Shown here piece after piece: positions 8,071 to 16,520 of a stretch of DNA of 41,973 bases. A program made the position numbers and the translations under genes. The notes under the pieces were generated by a model. That model was not told the origin of the DNA and did not search any database. It saw nothing but the letters and a program-made list of their open reading frames with translations. Every line of letters begins with the position of its first letter. Within the stretch, counting starts at the first letter, position 1. The stretch is from an uncultured Clostridia bacterium (lineage in GTDB: Bacteria; Bacillota; Clostridia; Christensenellales; Aristaeellaceae), in contig CANRLC010000017.1 in assembly GCA_947631405.1 (NCBI GenBank), positions 1 to 41,973 of the forward strand, given 5' to 3'.

Positions 8071-9165
8071 TTACGCGCCTCCCTTCCGATCCAGCGTCAC
8101 CACGACGCTCTGCCCGCCGCCCGGCGACCATAGGCGATCCAGCTCCGGCTCCACCGCGCGGATGGCGCACTCCTCCGAGGCGACGTACACGCGGTCGCCG
8201 CGCTCGCCCACGACCATGGAGCGCAGCTTCAGGCGGTCGTTGAGCGCCATCAGCCCGCCCTCAAAGCCGACGAGGATCGAGAACGGCCCGGTCACCAGCA
8301 GGCTGGGGAACGCCTTCCTTAAATAAGCGGCCCGCGTGCGGCGCGGCTCGGGCATGGCCTCGATGGTCTGCCAGAACGGCGCGGCGATCACGCCCGCCGC
8401 CTCCTCAAGCGTCAGGCGGCGCTTGCGCACGAGATAGTCGAGGATGTAGGTGATCGCCTCGGTGTCGGTCTTGAGCGTACAGGCGTAGCCGAACATCTCG
8501 ATGAAGCGGCGGTTCGCGTCGTAGCTGGAGATCTCGCCGTTGTGGACGACCGCGCAGTCGAGCAGCGCGAAGGGGTGCGCGCCGCCCCACCAGCCCGGCG
8601 TGTTGGTGGGGTAGCGGCCGTGCGCCGTCCAGCAGTAGCCCGCGTATTCCTCTAATCGATAGTAGCGGCCCACGTCCTCCGGGAAGCCCACCGCCTTGAA
8701 GACGCCCATGTTCTTGCCGCTGGAGAAGACATACGCGCCCTCGATGTTCGCATTCACATGCAGCACGCGCCGCACCACATACTCCCGCTCGTCGAGCTGG
8801 CTGTCGGAGAGCGCGTGCGGCAGCGGAGCGAGGAAGTAGCGCCAGATCAGCGGCTCGCCCGTGATGGACGGCGTGCGCCGCGTGGGAATCTTGCCGCAGG
8901 CGACGGTCTCAAAGTAGCGCGACAGGTACGCCTCGCAGGCCTCCTTCGCGGCGGAATCGTCGTAAAAGAGATGGAAGGCGTAGTAGTCCTTGTACTGCGG
9001 GTAGATGCCGTAGCCCGCGAAGCCGCCGCCCAGCCCGTTGGAGCGGTCGTGCATCGGCTCGATGGAGCGGATGATCGTCTCGCCCCCGATGGCCTCGCCG
9101 CTGCGCGAGAAGATGCCGGAGATCGCGCAGCCGGAGGGGATATGCTCGTATCCCTCTCTTCGCAT
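8071..9165 (-). CDS. Glutamate synthase amidotransferase subunit (class II glutaminase)
   Basis: It hydrolyses glutamine to give ammonia for the synthase domain. The first gene of the operon, 364 residues. The start at 9165 is preceded by a perfect AAAGGAGG; an upstream in-frame ATG at 9270 lies before the promoter and is rejected. Class II enzymes use an N-terminal cysteine; here the likely nucleophile is Cys13 in SGCAISGIFS, so a 12-residue propeptide would have to be removed. The blocks WTAHGRYPTNTPGWWGGAHPF, VVHNGEISSY and LKTDTEAITYILDYL match the GltB/PurF-type glutaminase fold. Together with the genes at 4158 and 6563 it makes a three-chain GltB. Confidence 0.9.
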   Translation of the reverse strand: MRREGYEHIPSGCAISGIFSRSGEAIGGETIIRSIEPMHDRSNGLGGGFAGYGIYPQYKDYYAFHLFYDDSAAKEACEAYLSRYFETVACGKIPTRRTPSITGEPLIWRYFLAPLPHALSDSQLDEREYVVRRVLHVNANIEGAYVFSSGKNMGVFKAVGFPEDVGRYYRLEEYAGYCWTAHGRYPTNTPGWWGGAHPFALLDCAVVHNGEISSYDANRRFIEMFGYACTLKTDTEAITYILDYLVRKRRLTLEEAAGVIAAPFWQTIEAMPEPRRTRAAYLRKAFPSLLVTGPFSILVGFEGGLMALNDRLKLRSMVVGERGDRVYVASEECAIRAVEPELDRLWSPGGGQSVVVTLDRKGGA

Positions 9166-9228
9166 AAAGGGGCCTCCTTTTTCATAGTCTGCTCGCGCGC
9201 CCCCGCGAAGGGATCGGCGAATGGCCCC

Positions 9229-9257
9229 ATTATAGTACACGCCAGCCCCGCTGTAAA
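9229..9257 (-). promoter_or_regulatory. Promoter of the glutamate synthase operon
   Basis: Reading the minus strand, TTTACA (9257-9252) and TATAAT (9234-9229) are spaced by 17 bases. The transcript would begin near 9222 and lead into the AAAGGAGG ribosome site of the amidotransferase gene. Confidence 0.8.
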
Positions 9258-9379
9258 GGCAAAAGCGCAAAAAAATGAAGTTTTGAGCAAAAATCTTTTA
9301 ATTTTAATCTGATTGGCCGTAAATTTTCAGAAGATTTGCAAGAAATAGTGCCTCCTCCGTTAATTTGAGCGAAAACCTG

Positions 9380-9408
9380 TTGACGGGAGGCGCAAAATGG
9401 GCTATACT
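9380..9408 (+). promoter_or_regulatory. Promoter of glnN
   Basis: TTGACG (9380-9385) and TATACT (9403-9408) are 17 bases apart. The predicted start of transcription lies after the ATG at 9397, which rules out that codon and supports the ATG at 9493. About 120 AT-rich bases separate this from the divergent glt promoter. No GlnR-type TGTnA-N7-TnACA box is visible. Confidence 0.8.
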
Positions 9409-9492
9409 TTGCAGCGTATCGAGCGGCCGCCTTCGGGCAGGCCGCATTCAGCGGAATGTGCGGCGCTCGCCGCCGCGGATGGGGGTAAGCAC

Positions 9493-11577
9493 ATGGGAGA
9501 GACGAAAAAGGTTCCCGAGCTGTTCGGCAGCATGGTCTTCAACGAGGCGGTCATGAAGGAGCGGCTGCCCAAGGACGTCTATCGGAAGCTCCGCCGCACG
9601 ATCGGACAGGGTCTGGCGCTGGAGGCGGAGATCGCGGACGTGGTCGCCAACGCGATGAAGGATTGGGCGATCGAGAAGGGCGCGACGCACTTCACCCACT
9701 GGTTCCAGCCGATGACGGGCATCACGGCCGAGAAGCACGATTCCTTCATCTCGCCCATGCCCGACGGCACGGTCATCATGGAGTTCTCCGGCAAGGAGCT
9801 AATCAAGGGCGAGCCGGATGCGTCCTCGTTCCCGTCCGGCGGACTGCGCGCGACGTTCGAGGCGCGCGGCTACACCGCGTGGGATCCGACCAGCTACGCG
9901 TTCATCAAGGACGACACGCTGTGCATCCCCACGGCGTTCTGCTCCTACACCGGCGAGATCCTCGACAAGAAGACGCCTCTGCTGCGCTCGATGGAGGCCA
10001 TCAGCAAGCAGGCGTGCCGGGTGCTCCACCTCTTTGGCAAGGACGTCTCGCGCGTGACGACGACGGTCGGCCCGGAGCAGGAGTACTTCCTGATTGACAA
10101 GGAGGATTACAGGCGCCGCCCCGACCTCATCCTCACCGGGCGCACGCTCTTCGGCGCGCAGCCGCCCAAGGGGCAGGAATTGGAGGATCACTACTTCGGC
10201 ACCATCCGCCCGCGCGTGAAGGCGTTCATGGCGGATCTCGACGAGGAGCTGTGGAAGCTGGGCATCAACGCCAAGACCGAGCACAACGAGGTCGCGCCCG
10301 CCCAGCATGAGATGGCGCCCATCTTCGCCACGGCGAACATCGCCACCGATCACAACCAGCTGTGCATGGAGATCATGAAGAAGGTCGCCGACCGCCACGG
10401 GCTGATCTGCCTGCTGCACGAGAAGCCCTTCGAGGGCGTGAACGGCTCCGGCAAGCACAACAACTGGTCGATCTGCACCGACGCGGGGGAGAACCTGCTG
10501 GAGCCAGGCTCCACCCCGGCGGAGAACGCGCAGTTCCTGCTGTTTTTGACCGCGGTCATCAAGGCTGTGGATGAGTATCAGGATCTGCTGCGAATCAGCG
10601 TCGCCAGCGCGGGCAACGATCACCGCCTCGGCGCGAACGAGGCCCCGCCCGCCATCGTCTCCATGTACGTCGGCGACGAGCTGGCCGGGGTGATCGACGC
10701 CATCGTCTCCGGCACGGCGTATCAGTCCGCCGGGCGGCGGAGCATGGACACCGGCGTGCCCGTGCTGCCCGTCATCCCGCAGGACAATTCCGACCGCAAC
10801 CGCACCTCGCCGTTCGCGTTCACGGGCAACAAGTTCGAGTTCCGCATGCCCGGCTCCTCGTTCAACATCGCCTGCACGAACATCATGCTCAACACCGCCG
10901 TCGCCGACGCGCTGATGGCCTTTGCGGACGAACTGGAGGGCGTGAAGGATCTGAACGAGGCGCTGCTCGCGCTCATCCGCCGCGAGCTGTCCGCGCACCA
11001 GCGCATCCTCTTCAACGGCAACGGGTACAGCGCCGAGTGGCCCGTGGAGGCCGAGCGGCGCGGGCTGCTCAACCTGCGCTCCACGCCGGAGGCCGTCGTC
11101 CACTACACGGACGAGAAGAACGTGGCGCTCTTCAAGCGGCATGGCGTCTTCACGCTCACCGAGATGAAGTCCCGTCAGGAGATCATCATCGAGGAGTACG
11201 CCAAGGCCATCCGCATCGAGGCGCTGACGAGCCTCGACATGCTCTCCAAGCAGATCGTCCCGGCGTGCATCGCCTACTCGAAGGAGCTGGCTGAGACCGT
11301 CGCGGTGAAGAAGAGCATCGGCATCGACGCGCCCGCCGAGGCGAAGAAGGCGCAGGAGCTGACGCGCCTGACCGCCGAGCTGATCGACAAGCAGGAGGCC
11401 CTGCGCGCCGCCGTCGCGGGCGAGCCGGAGGACATGACCGAGCGCGCCCTGTACGACCACGCGAGCGTCATCCCCGCGATGGAGGCGGCCCGCGCTGTCG
11501 CCGACGCGCTGGAGACGCAGGTCGCCAAGCGCTGCTGGCCGATGCCGACCTACGGCGATATGCTCTTCTACGTCTGA
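9493..11577 (+). CDS. glnN: Glutamine synthetase type III
   Basis: It forms glutamine from glutamate, ammonia and ATP. The start at 9493 follows a GGGGG stretch and the protein has 694 residues, close to the usual 700-730 of the dodecameric GSIII family and far longer than GSI. Conserved blocks are the N-terminal [54 protein letters not shown], the catalytic [26 protein letters not shown] and [18 protein letters not shown]. It is divergently arranged with the split glutamate synthase, so the two genes give a complete GS/GOGAT ammonia assimilation unit. Two terminators follow. Confidence 0.96.
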   Translation: MGETKKVPELFGSMVFNEAVMKERLPKDVYRKLRRTIGQGLALEAEIADVVANAMKDWAIEKGATHFTHWFQPMTGITAEKHDSFISPMPDGTVIMEFSGKELIKGEPDASSFPSGGLRATFEARGYTAWDPTSYAFIKDDTLCIPTAFCSYTGEILDKKTPLLRSMEAISKQACRVLHLFGKDVSRVTTTVGPEQEYFLIDKEDYRRRPDLILTGRTLFGAQPPKGQELEDHYFGTIRPRVKAFMADLDEELWKLGINAKTEHNEVAPAQHEMAPIFATANIATDHNQLCMEIMKKVADRHGLICLLHEKPFEGVNGSGKHNNWSICTDAGENLLEPGSTPAENAQFLLFLTAVIKAVDEYQDLLRISVASAGNDHRLGANEAPPAIVSMYVGDELAGVIDAIVSGTAYQSAGRRSMDTGVPVLPVIPQDNSDRNRTSPFAFTGNKFEFRMPGSSFNIACTNIMLNTAVADALMAFADELEGVKDLNEALLALIRRELSAHQRILFNGNGYSAEWPVEAERRGLLNLRSTPEAVVHYTDEKNVALFKRHGVFTLTEMKSRQEIIIEEYAKAIRIEALTSLDMLSKQIVPACIAYSKELAETVAVKKSIGIDAPAEAKKAQELTRLTAELIDKQEALRAAVAGEPEDMTERALYDHASVIPAMEAARAVADALETQVAKRCWPMPTYGDMLFYV

Positions 11578-11599
11578 GCGAAGACGAAAAGTGAAAAAA

Positions 11600-11632
11600 C
11601 ATCGCCCGGCGACGGAATGTCGCCGGGCGATG
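11600..11632 (-). terminator. Intrinsic terminator facing the minus strand
   Basis: A perfect 14-bp stem (CATCGCCCGGCGAC / GTCGCCGGGCGATG) with a 5-base loop. On the minus strand it is followed by TTTTTTC, so it ends the activase operon; the stem may also help stop glnN. Confidence 0.8.
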
Positions 11633-11646
11633 CGCAGATTGTCAAA

Positions 11647-11683
11647 AGAGGTTCTTGCCCCCGAAGAGGAAGCAAGAACCTTT
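11647..11683 (+). terminator. Intrinsic terminator of glnN
   Basis: AGGTTCTTGC (11649-11658) pairs with GCAAGAACCT (11672-11681), extended by two more pairs, then TTTCATTT. It ends 3 bases before the stop of the convergent minus-strand gene. Confidence 0.7.
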
Positions 11684-11686
11684 CAT

Positions 11687-13078
11687 TTATACCGCCTTCC
11701 TGCACCCGTCCCGCAGCTTGCACCCTTCGCAGCCCGTGCCGGGTTCGCAGCCCGCGCCCGGCTCGCAGGCCGGGGCGCTCGCGGCGGCCGCCTCGTCCTC
11801 GGCGATGAGCAGCTCCTGCGCGCGGCGCTTGGCCAGCGCGTCGCCCGCAACCGCCAGCATCAGGCGGATGCGGTTCTCCTGATTGACCTTCGTCGCCGAG
11901 AGGTCGTAGTCGATCGGCACGATGTTGATGCCGGGGTGTACCTGCGTCAGCCGCCGGATCATGCCCTTGCCGCAGATGTGGTTGGGCAGGCAGCCGAAGG
12001 GCTGCGCGCAGATGATGTTTTCGTAGCCGTTCTCGGCCAATTCCAGCATCTCCGCCGTGAGCAGCCAGCCTTCGCCCATCTTGCTGCCGTAGCCGATCAC
12101 ATCCTTGACCAGCGTCTTCGTGTGCGCGAAGGACGAGGGCGGCACGAACGCGGGATGCGCCGCGACGGCGTCAATCAGGATGCGCTCCATGTCCAGCACA
12201 TAGCGCTTGAGCACGCCGCAGACCAGCATCTTGAACGGGTTGCCGCCGTAGAGGCGGATGTCCTCGATGCGGTTGTCGATCTTGAAGAGCGCGAAGCCCA
12301 TGATGCCCGGCAGCATGTACTCGCAGTCCTGCGTGCGCAGGAACGCCTCCAGCCCGTTGTTGCCCAAGGGGGAGTACTTGACGTAGATCTCGCCCACGAT
12401 GCCCACGCGCGTCTTGATCTCGCGGCTGCGGTCGATCGCGTCGAAATCCGAGACGATGCGCGCGAGGTTCTCGCGGATCGCCTTGCGGGAGAGGCCCGCG
12501 CCGCGGTTGAACTGCGCGACGAGGTCGGCGTTCCAGCGCTCGATCAGCTTGTCGGTCTCGCCCTTGTGCGTCTCGTAGGGGCGCGTCTGGTTGGAGACGT
12601 GCATGATGCAGTCGCCGTAGATCAGCGAGGCCACCACCTGACGGATGAGCGGCAGCGTGAGCTGGAAGCCGGAGGCATGCTCCAGCCCGCTCATGTTCAC
12701 CGAGATCACGGGCACATAGCCCAGCCCCGCCTTTTTGAGCGCCTTGCGCAGCAGGTGGATGTAGTTGCTTGCGCGGCAGCCGCCGCCCGTCTGCGTGATG
12801 CCCAGCGCGACGCGGTGCGTGTCATACTGGCCGGAGTGCAGCGCGTCCAGAAACTGGCCGATCACCAGCAGCGCCGGAACGCAGGTGTCGTTGTGGACGT
12901 ATTTGAGGCCCTCGGCCATCACGCCGGGGCCGCTGTTGTGCAGCACGACGGCGTTGTAGCCGTTGAGCTGGAGCACCTTCTCGATCAGCGAAAAGTGGAA
13001 CTCCAGCATGTTGGGCACCAGCACGGTATACCCGGCCTCCCGCATCTCGCGGGTGAACTCGACGTGTTCGCTGGGCAT
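11687..13078 (-). CDS. DUF2229/HgdB-like partner of the acyl-CoA dehydratase activase protein
   Basis: A 463-residue protein of the 2-hydroxyacyl-CoA dehydratase-related group (COG3581-like). Typical blocks are VLVPNMLEFHFSLIEKVL, GLKYVHNDTCVPALLVIGQF, LGITQTGGGCRASNYIHLLRKAL, VPVISVNMSGLE and ICAQPFGCLPNHICGKGM. The cysteines in these could hold a 4Fe-4S cluster. In many Clostridia this sequence is the C-terminal third of one large protein whose front part is the neighbour at 13272. Here it starts on its own at 13078 with an AAGGGAG ribosome site. The last 30 residues are an unusual tail with five cysteines (ACEPGAGCEPGTGC, EGC, DGC). The substrate is unknown; a role in a radical acyl-CoA dehydratase is only one option, since the large family has no proven reaction I can name. 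Confidence 0.8.
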   Translation of the reverse strand: MPSEHVEFTREMREAGYTVLVPNMLEFHFSLIEKVLQLNGYNAVVLHNSGPGVMAEGLKYVHNDTCVPALLVIGQFLDALHSGQYDTHRVALGITQTGGGCRASNYIHLLRKALKKAGLGYVPVISVNMSGLEHASGFQLTLPLIRQVVASLIYGDCIMHVSNQTRPYETHKGETDKLIERWNADLVAQFNRGAGLSRKAIRENLARIVSDFDAIDRSREIKTRVGIVGEIYVKYSPLGNNGLEAFLRTQDCEYMLPGIMGFALFKIDNRIEDIRLYGGNPFKMLVCGVLKRYVLDMERILIDAVAAHPAFVPPSSFAHTKTLVKDVIGYGSKMGEGWLLTAEMLELAENGYENIICAQPFGCLPNHICGKGMIRRLTQVHPGINIVPIDYDLSATKVNQENRIRLMLAVAGDALAKRRAQELLIAEDEAAAASAPACEPGAGCEPGTGCEGCKLRDGCRKAV

Positions 13079-13181
13079 GATGTCACTCCCTTGTAGGATG
13101 CGCCCGCCGCGCGTTTCAGCTTATGCGCGGGAAACGATTGAACAGAATGAAAACGGAAGATGAAAGGGGAATCGCACGGCT

Positions 13182-13364
13182 CAGGAGATGAAAGATGGGA
13201 CGCCGTCAACCCGTTCTGGAGGAGAGGAACGAAGTCCCCCCTCGGCCACGGGCGAAAAAGATGGGTGACCGTCAACCCGCTTCGGAGGAGAGGGACGAAG
13301 TCCCCGCGGAGGAGGAAAAGGACGAAGTCCCCGCGGAGGAGGAGAGGGACGAAGTCCCGATCGC
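13182..13364. repeat. Nested tandem repeat with GACGAAGTC hairpins
   Basis: Two levels of repetition are visible. A 66-base unit (AAAGATGGG..CCGTCAACCCG..GGAGGAGAGG.ACGAAGTCCC) occurs twice, with GTCAACCCG at 13205 and 13271. A 27-base unit (GGGACGAAGTCC plus a GGAGGAG purine stretch and GCGG) follows about three times from 13285 to 13358. Each contains the short palindrome GGGAC-GAA-GTCCC or a near copy. The last part is read by the minus-strand gene as a Ser-rich 9-residue repeat; the first part is intergenic. Confidence 0.8.
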
Positions 13365-16274
13365 GGCGAAGAGGGAGCGCAGGCGGATGCGCACCGCGCC
13401 GAGGTTGGTGATCTCGTCGATCTTGATCTGCGTGTAGATTTTGCCACGCGATTCGAGGATCTCGCGCACCTCGTCGGTCGTGATCGCGTCCACGCCGCAG
13501 CCGAAGGAGACCAGCTGTACCAGATTCATGTCCGGCTGGGCGGCGATGTAGCGCGCCGCCGCGTACAGGCGCGAGTGGTATGTCCACTGGTTGAGCACGC
13601 CGACAGGCTCCTTGCGCATGTGCTGCGCGAGCGAATCCTCCGTGACCACCGCCGCGCCAAAGCCCGCGATCAGCCGGTCGATGCCGTGGTTGATCTCCGG
13701 ATCGACGTGGTAGGGCCGCCCCGCCAGCACGATGATGCGCCGGCCCTCCGCACGCGCCTTGTCCACCATCTCCGCGCCCTTGGCGCGGATGTCCGCCATG
13801 TAGGCGTCGTAGGCGGCATAGGCGGCGTCGCAGGCGGCGCGCACCTCCCGGCGCGTGAGGCCGGGGAAGTGCGGCTCCAACAAGGCGAAGAGCTTGCCCG
13901 GGAACGCGCGCCTGTGGTCGATGCCCACATAGCCGTGGATGAAGTCGATCTGCCGCGCCGCGGGCATGTTCGCCGCGATCACCTCGGGATAATAGGCGAC
14001 AACCGGGCAGTTGTAGTGGTTGTCGCCCAGATGCTCGTCGATGTTGTAGCTCATGCAGGGGTAGAAGACCGTCTTCACGCCCTGACGGATGAGCCAGTCC
14101 ACATGCCCGTGCATCAGCTTCGCCGGGAAGCAGACCGTGTCCGAGGGGATCGTCGCCTGCCCGCTGATGTACAGCGCGCGCGAGGAGAACGGCGACACCG
14201 CCACGTCAAACCCCAAGTGCGCAAACAGCGCATGCCAGAAGGGCAGAAGCTCGTAGAGATTCAGCCCCAGCGGCAGGCCGATCACGCCGCGCGGCGCGCC
14301 GGGGCGCCGATCCTCCATGATCGCGCGCAGCTTCTCCTGCTTGTAGGCGTAGAGGTTCAGGCCGCTGTCGGACTTGGCGCCGCGCACGGGGCGGTCGCAG
14401 CGGTTGCCGCTGATGAAGCGCCGCCCGCCGCCAAAGTCGTTCACCGTCAGGCGGCAATGGTTTTCGCATAGCCCGCAGCGCGTCTGCTTGACCGAATGGG
14501 CGAAGTCCGTCAGCGCGTTAAGAGAGAGCATGCCCGTCTCGCCCGGATGCAGCGCGCGCTGCTCGCGCGCGTAGAGCGCCGCGCCGTATGCGCCCATCAG
14601 CCCGGCGATGTCCGGCCGCACGACGTGAACGCCCAGCTCGTTTTCAAACGCGCGCAACACGGCGTCGTTCAAGAACGTGCCGCCCTGCACCACGATGTGC
14701 TCGCCCAGATCCTGCGCGCCCGCGCAGCGGATGACCTTGTAGAGCGCGTTCTTGACGACCGAGATCGACAGCCCGGCGGAGATGTCCGTCACGTCCGCGC
14801 CGTCCTTTTGCGCCTGCTTGACCGAGGAATTCATGAACACCGTGCAGCGCGAGCCAAGATCGACCGGCCTGCGCGCGGCGAGGCCGAGGCGCGCAAAGTC
14901 GGCGATGTCGTAGCCCAGCGCGTTGGCGAACGTCTGCAAAAAGGAGCCGCAGCCCGAGGAGCAGGCCTCGTTGAGGAAGATGTTGTCGATCACGCCGTTG
15001 CGGATCTTGAAGCACTTGATGTCCTGCCCGCCGATGTCAATGATGAAATCGACGTCGGGCATGAACGCGCGCGCGGCGGTGAAGTGCGCGACGGTCTCGA
15101 CGAGGCCGAAGTCCACGCCGAACGCGCTGCGGATGAGATCCTCGCCGTAGCCGGTGACCGCGCCCGCGCGCAGGTTCCACGCGGGATGATCGCGGCGCAG
15201 GTCGGTGAGAAAGCCGCGCACATGCGGCACGGGATCGCCGCTGTTGGACTGGTAGCGCGTGAGCAGCAGCTCGCCCGCCTCGGAGATGACGACCGACTTG
15301 ATCGTGGTCGAGCCGGAGTCGATGCCCACATAGACGTCGCCCGCGTAGGTCTCGGGGTTGCGCGTGCCGACCTTGGAGCGCGCGTGGCGCTCGCGGAAGG
15401 CGGCAAGCTCCTCCTCGGAGGCGAAGAGCGGCGGCAGCGCGTTGTAGCTCTCCGTGCTGTGGAAGGCGTCGATGGCCTCCACGCACGCGGCGAGGCGCAT
15501 GCTTTCCGCCTGCTGATGCGCCGCGCCGAGCGCGACGAAATAGAGCGAGTTTTCGGGACAGACGCCCGTCAGGCCCAGCGCCTCGTCAAAGCAGGCGCGA
15601 AGCTCGCTTAAGAACGTGAGCGGCCCGCCCAGATAGAGCACGCGGCCCTCGATGGGCCGGCCCTGCGCGAGGCCCGCGATGGTCTGGTTGACGACGGCCA
15701 TGAAGATCGAGCGGGCGACGTCGGCCCGCTTGGCGCCCTGATTGAGCAGCGGCTGCACGTCGGTCTTGGCGAACACGCCGCAGCGCGAGGCGATGGTGTA
15801 GGTGCGCTCGGCGTGCGCGGCCTCTTCGTTCATCTGCTCGGGCGTGATGCCCAGCAGCGTCGCCATCTGATCGATGAACGCGCCGGTGCCGCCCGCGCAG
15901 GAGCCGTTCATGCGCACCTCAAGCGCGCCCTGCAAAAAGAGGATCTTCGCGTCCTCGCCGCCCAGCTCGATCACGGCGTCGGTGCCGGGCATGAGCAGGT
16001 CGGCGGCGACCTTCGTGGCGTAGACCTCCTGCACGAAGGGGATGTGCGAGCCGAGCGCCAGCCCCATCCCGGCGGAGCCGGAGATGCACAGCCGCGCGGG
16101 TTCGCCGTGGACGATCTCGTCGTCAAGGCGCGCGAGCAGCTCGCGCGTCTTCTGCGCGATCAGCGAAAGATGGCGCTCATAGGAGGAATAGAGGATCTCA
16201 TCGCGGTCGTTCAGCACGACGCACTTGATCGTCGTCGAGCCGATGTCCAGACCGATTCTCAGCGTATCGGGCAT
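13272..16274 (-). CDS. Acyl-CoA dehydratase activase-like protein with two BadF ATPase domains and DUF2229
   Basis: A 1,000-residue protein. Domain 1 (about 5-270) is an ASKHA ATPase of the BadF/HgdC type: IGLDIGSTTIK, ELGGEDAK and NGSCAGGTGAF with Cys126. Domain 2 (about 314-575) repeats it: VYVGIDSGSTTIK, DIGGQDIKC and NEACSSGCGSF with Cys438/Cys442. TRCGLCENHC (about 598-607) begins a linker with more cysteines, and 663-890 is DUF2229 (IGLPLGLNLYELLPFW, IPSDTVCFPAKLMHGHV, FYPCMSY). In activases such cysteines bridge one 4Fe-4S cluster between subunits and ATP drives a low-potential electron transfer. After LRSLFAAIG the protein runs into three Ser-rich 9-residue repeats (AGTSSLSSS type) and stops, just where relatives continue into the partner encoded at 11687. 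AAAGGAT precedes the ATG at 16274. Confidence 0.85.
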   Translation of the reverse strand: MPDTLRIGLDIGSTTIKCVVLNDRDEILYSSYERHLSLIAQKTRELLARLDDEIVHGEPARLCISGSAGMGLALGSHIPFVQEVYATKVAADLLMPGTDAVIELGGEDAKILFLQGALEVRMNGSCAGGTGAFIDQMATLLGITPEQMNEEAAHAERTYTIASRCGVFAKTDVQPLLNQGAKRADVARSIFMAVVNQTIAGLAQGRPIEGRVLYLGGPLTFLSELRACFDEALGLTGVCPENSLYFVALGAAHQQAESMRLAACVEAIDAFHSTESYNALPPLFASEEELAAFRERHARSKVGTRNPETYAGDVYVGIDSGSTTIKSVVISEAGELLLTRYQSNSGDPVPHVRGFLTDLRRDHPAWNLRAGAVTGYGEDLIRSAFGVDFGLVETVAHFTAARAFMPDVDFIIDIGGQDIKCFKIRNGVIDNIFLNEACSSGCGSFLQTFANALGYDIADFARLGLAARRPVDLGSRCTVFMNSSVKQAQKDGADVTDISAGLSISVVKNALYKVIRCAGAQDLGEHIVVQGGTFLNDAVLRAFENELGVHVVRPDIAGLMGAYGAALYAREQRALHPGETGMLSLNALTDFAHSVKQTRCGLCENHCRLTVNDFGGGRRFISGNRCDRPVRGAKSDSGLNLYAYKQEKLRAIMEDRRPGAPRGVIGLPLGLNLYELLPFWHALFAHLGFDVAVSPFSSRALYISGQATIPSDTVCFPAKLMHGHVDWLIRQGVKTVFYPCMSYNIDEHLGDNHYNCPVVAYYPEVIAANMPAARQIDFIHGYVGIDHRRAFPGKLFALLEPHFPGLTRREVRAACDAAYAAYDAYMADIRAKGAEMVDKARAEGRRIIVLAGRPYHVDPEINHGIDRLIAGFGAAVVTEDSLAQHMRKEPVGVLNQWTYHSRLYAAARYIAAQPDMNLVQLVSFGCGVDAITTDEVREILESRGKIYTQIKIDEITNLGAVRIRLRSLFAAIGTSSLSSSAGTSSFSSSAGTSSLSSEAG

Positions 16275-16344
16275 AGCAGCCGATCCTTTCTACCATGGGG
16301 AAATCGCGGGGAGAGCGCAAAAGCCTGCGCCCGCCCATCACAAC

Positions 16345-16373
16345 ATTATAAGCGAAAACGCCGCGGCGCGCAA
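16345..16373 (-). promoter_or_regulatory. Probable promoter of the activase operon
   Basis: On the minus strand a perfect TATAAT (16350-16345) lies 71 bases before the ATG. The -35 at 17-base spacing is TTGCGC (16373-16368), only a partial match. Confidence 0.55.
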
Positions 16374-16444
16374 GGGCTGGCGAAAACACTCGGGAACTGA
16401 CCCGCCACATTTTGGCCCATTTCCCGGGAAATGGCGCGCGGCGC

Positions 16445-16473
16445 TTGAAGCGCGGGCGGATTTCTGCTATAAT
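16445..16473 (+). promoter_or_regulatory. Promoter of the methyltransferase-plsX-acpP operon
   Basis: TTGAAG (16445-16450) and a perfect TATAAT (16468-16473) are spaced by 17 bases, 48 bases before the first gene. Confidence 0.8.
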
Positions 16474-16520
16474 CACAAGATGGGTTTGAAGGCGGGACGC
16501 GCCGGAAGGGGGAGGAGGCC

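Noticed and set aside
9397-9492. Upstream start of glnN
   Set aside because: The ATG at 9397 lies inside the promoter, between the -35 and -10 boxes, so it cannot be in the transcript.
13205-13358. Possible CRISPR array
   Set aside because: The units are contiguous 27- and 66-base repeats with no unique spacers and no cas genes nearby, and part of them is translated in frame.
13195-13437. An 80-residue plus-strand frame with repeats of the EERDEVP kind
   Set aside because: It is the opposite strand of the tandem repeat and of the activase end, with no ribosome site or terminator.
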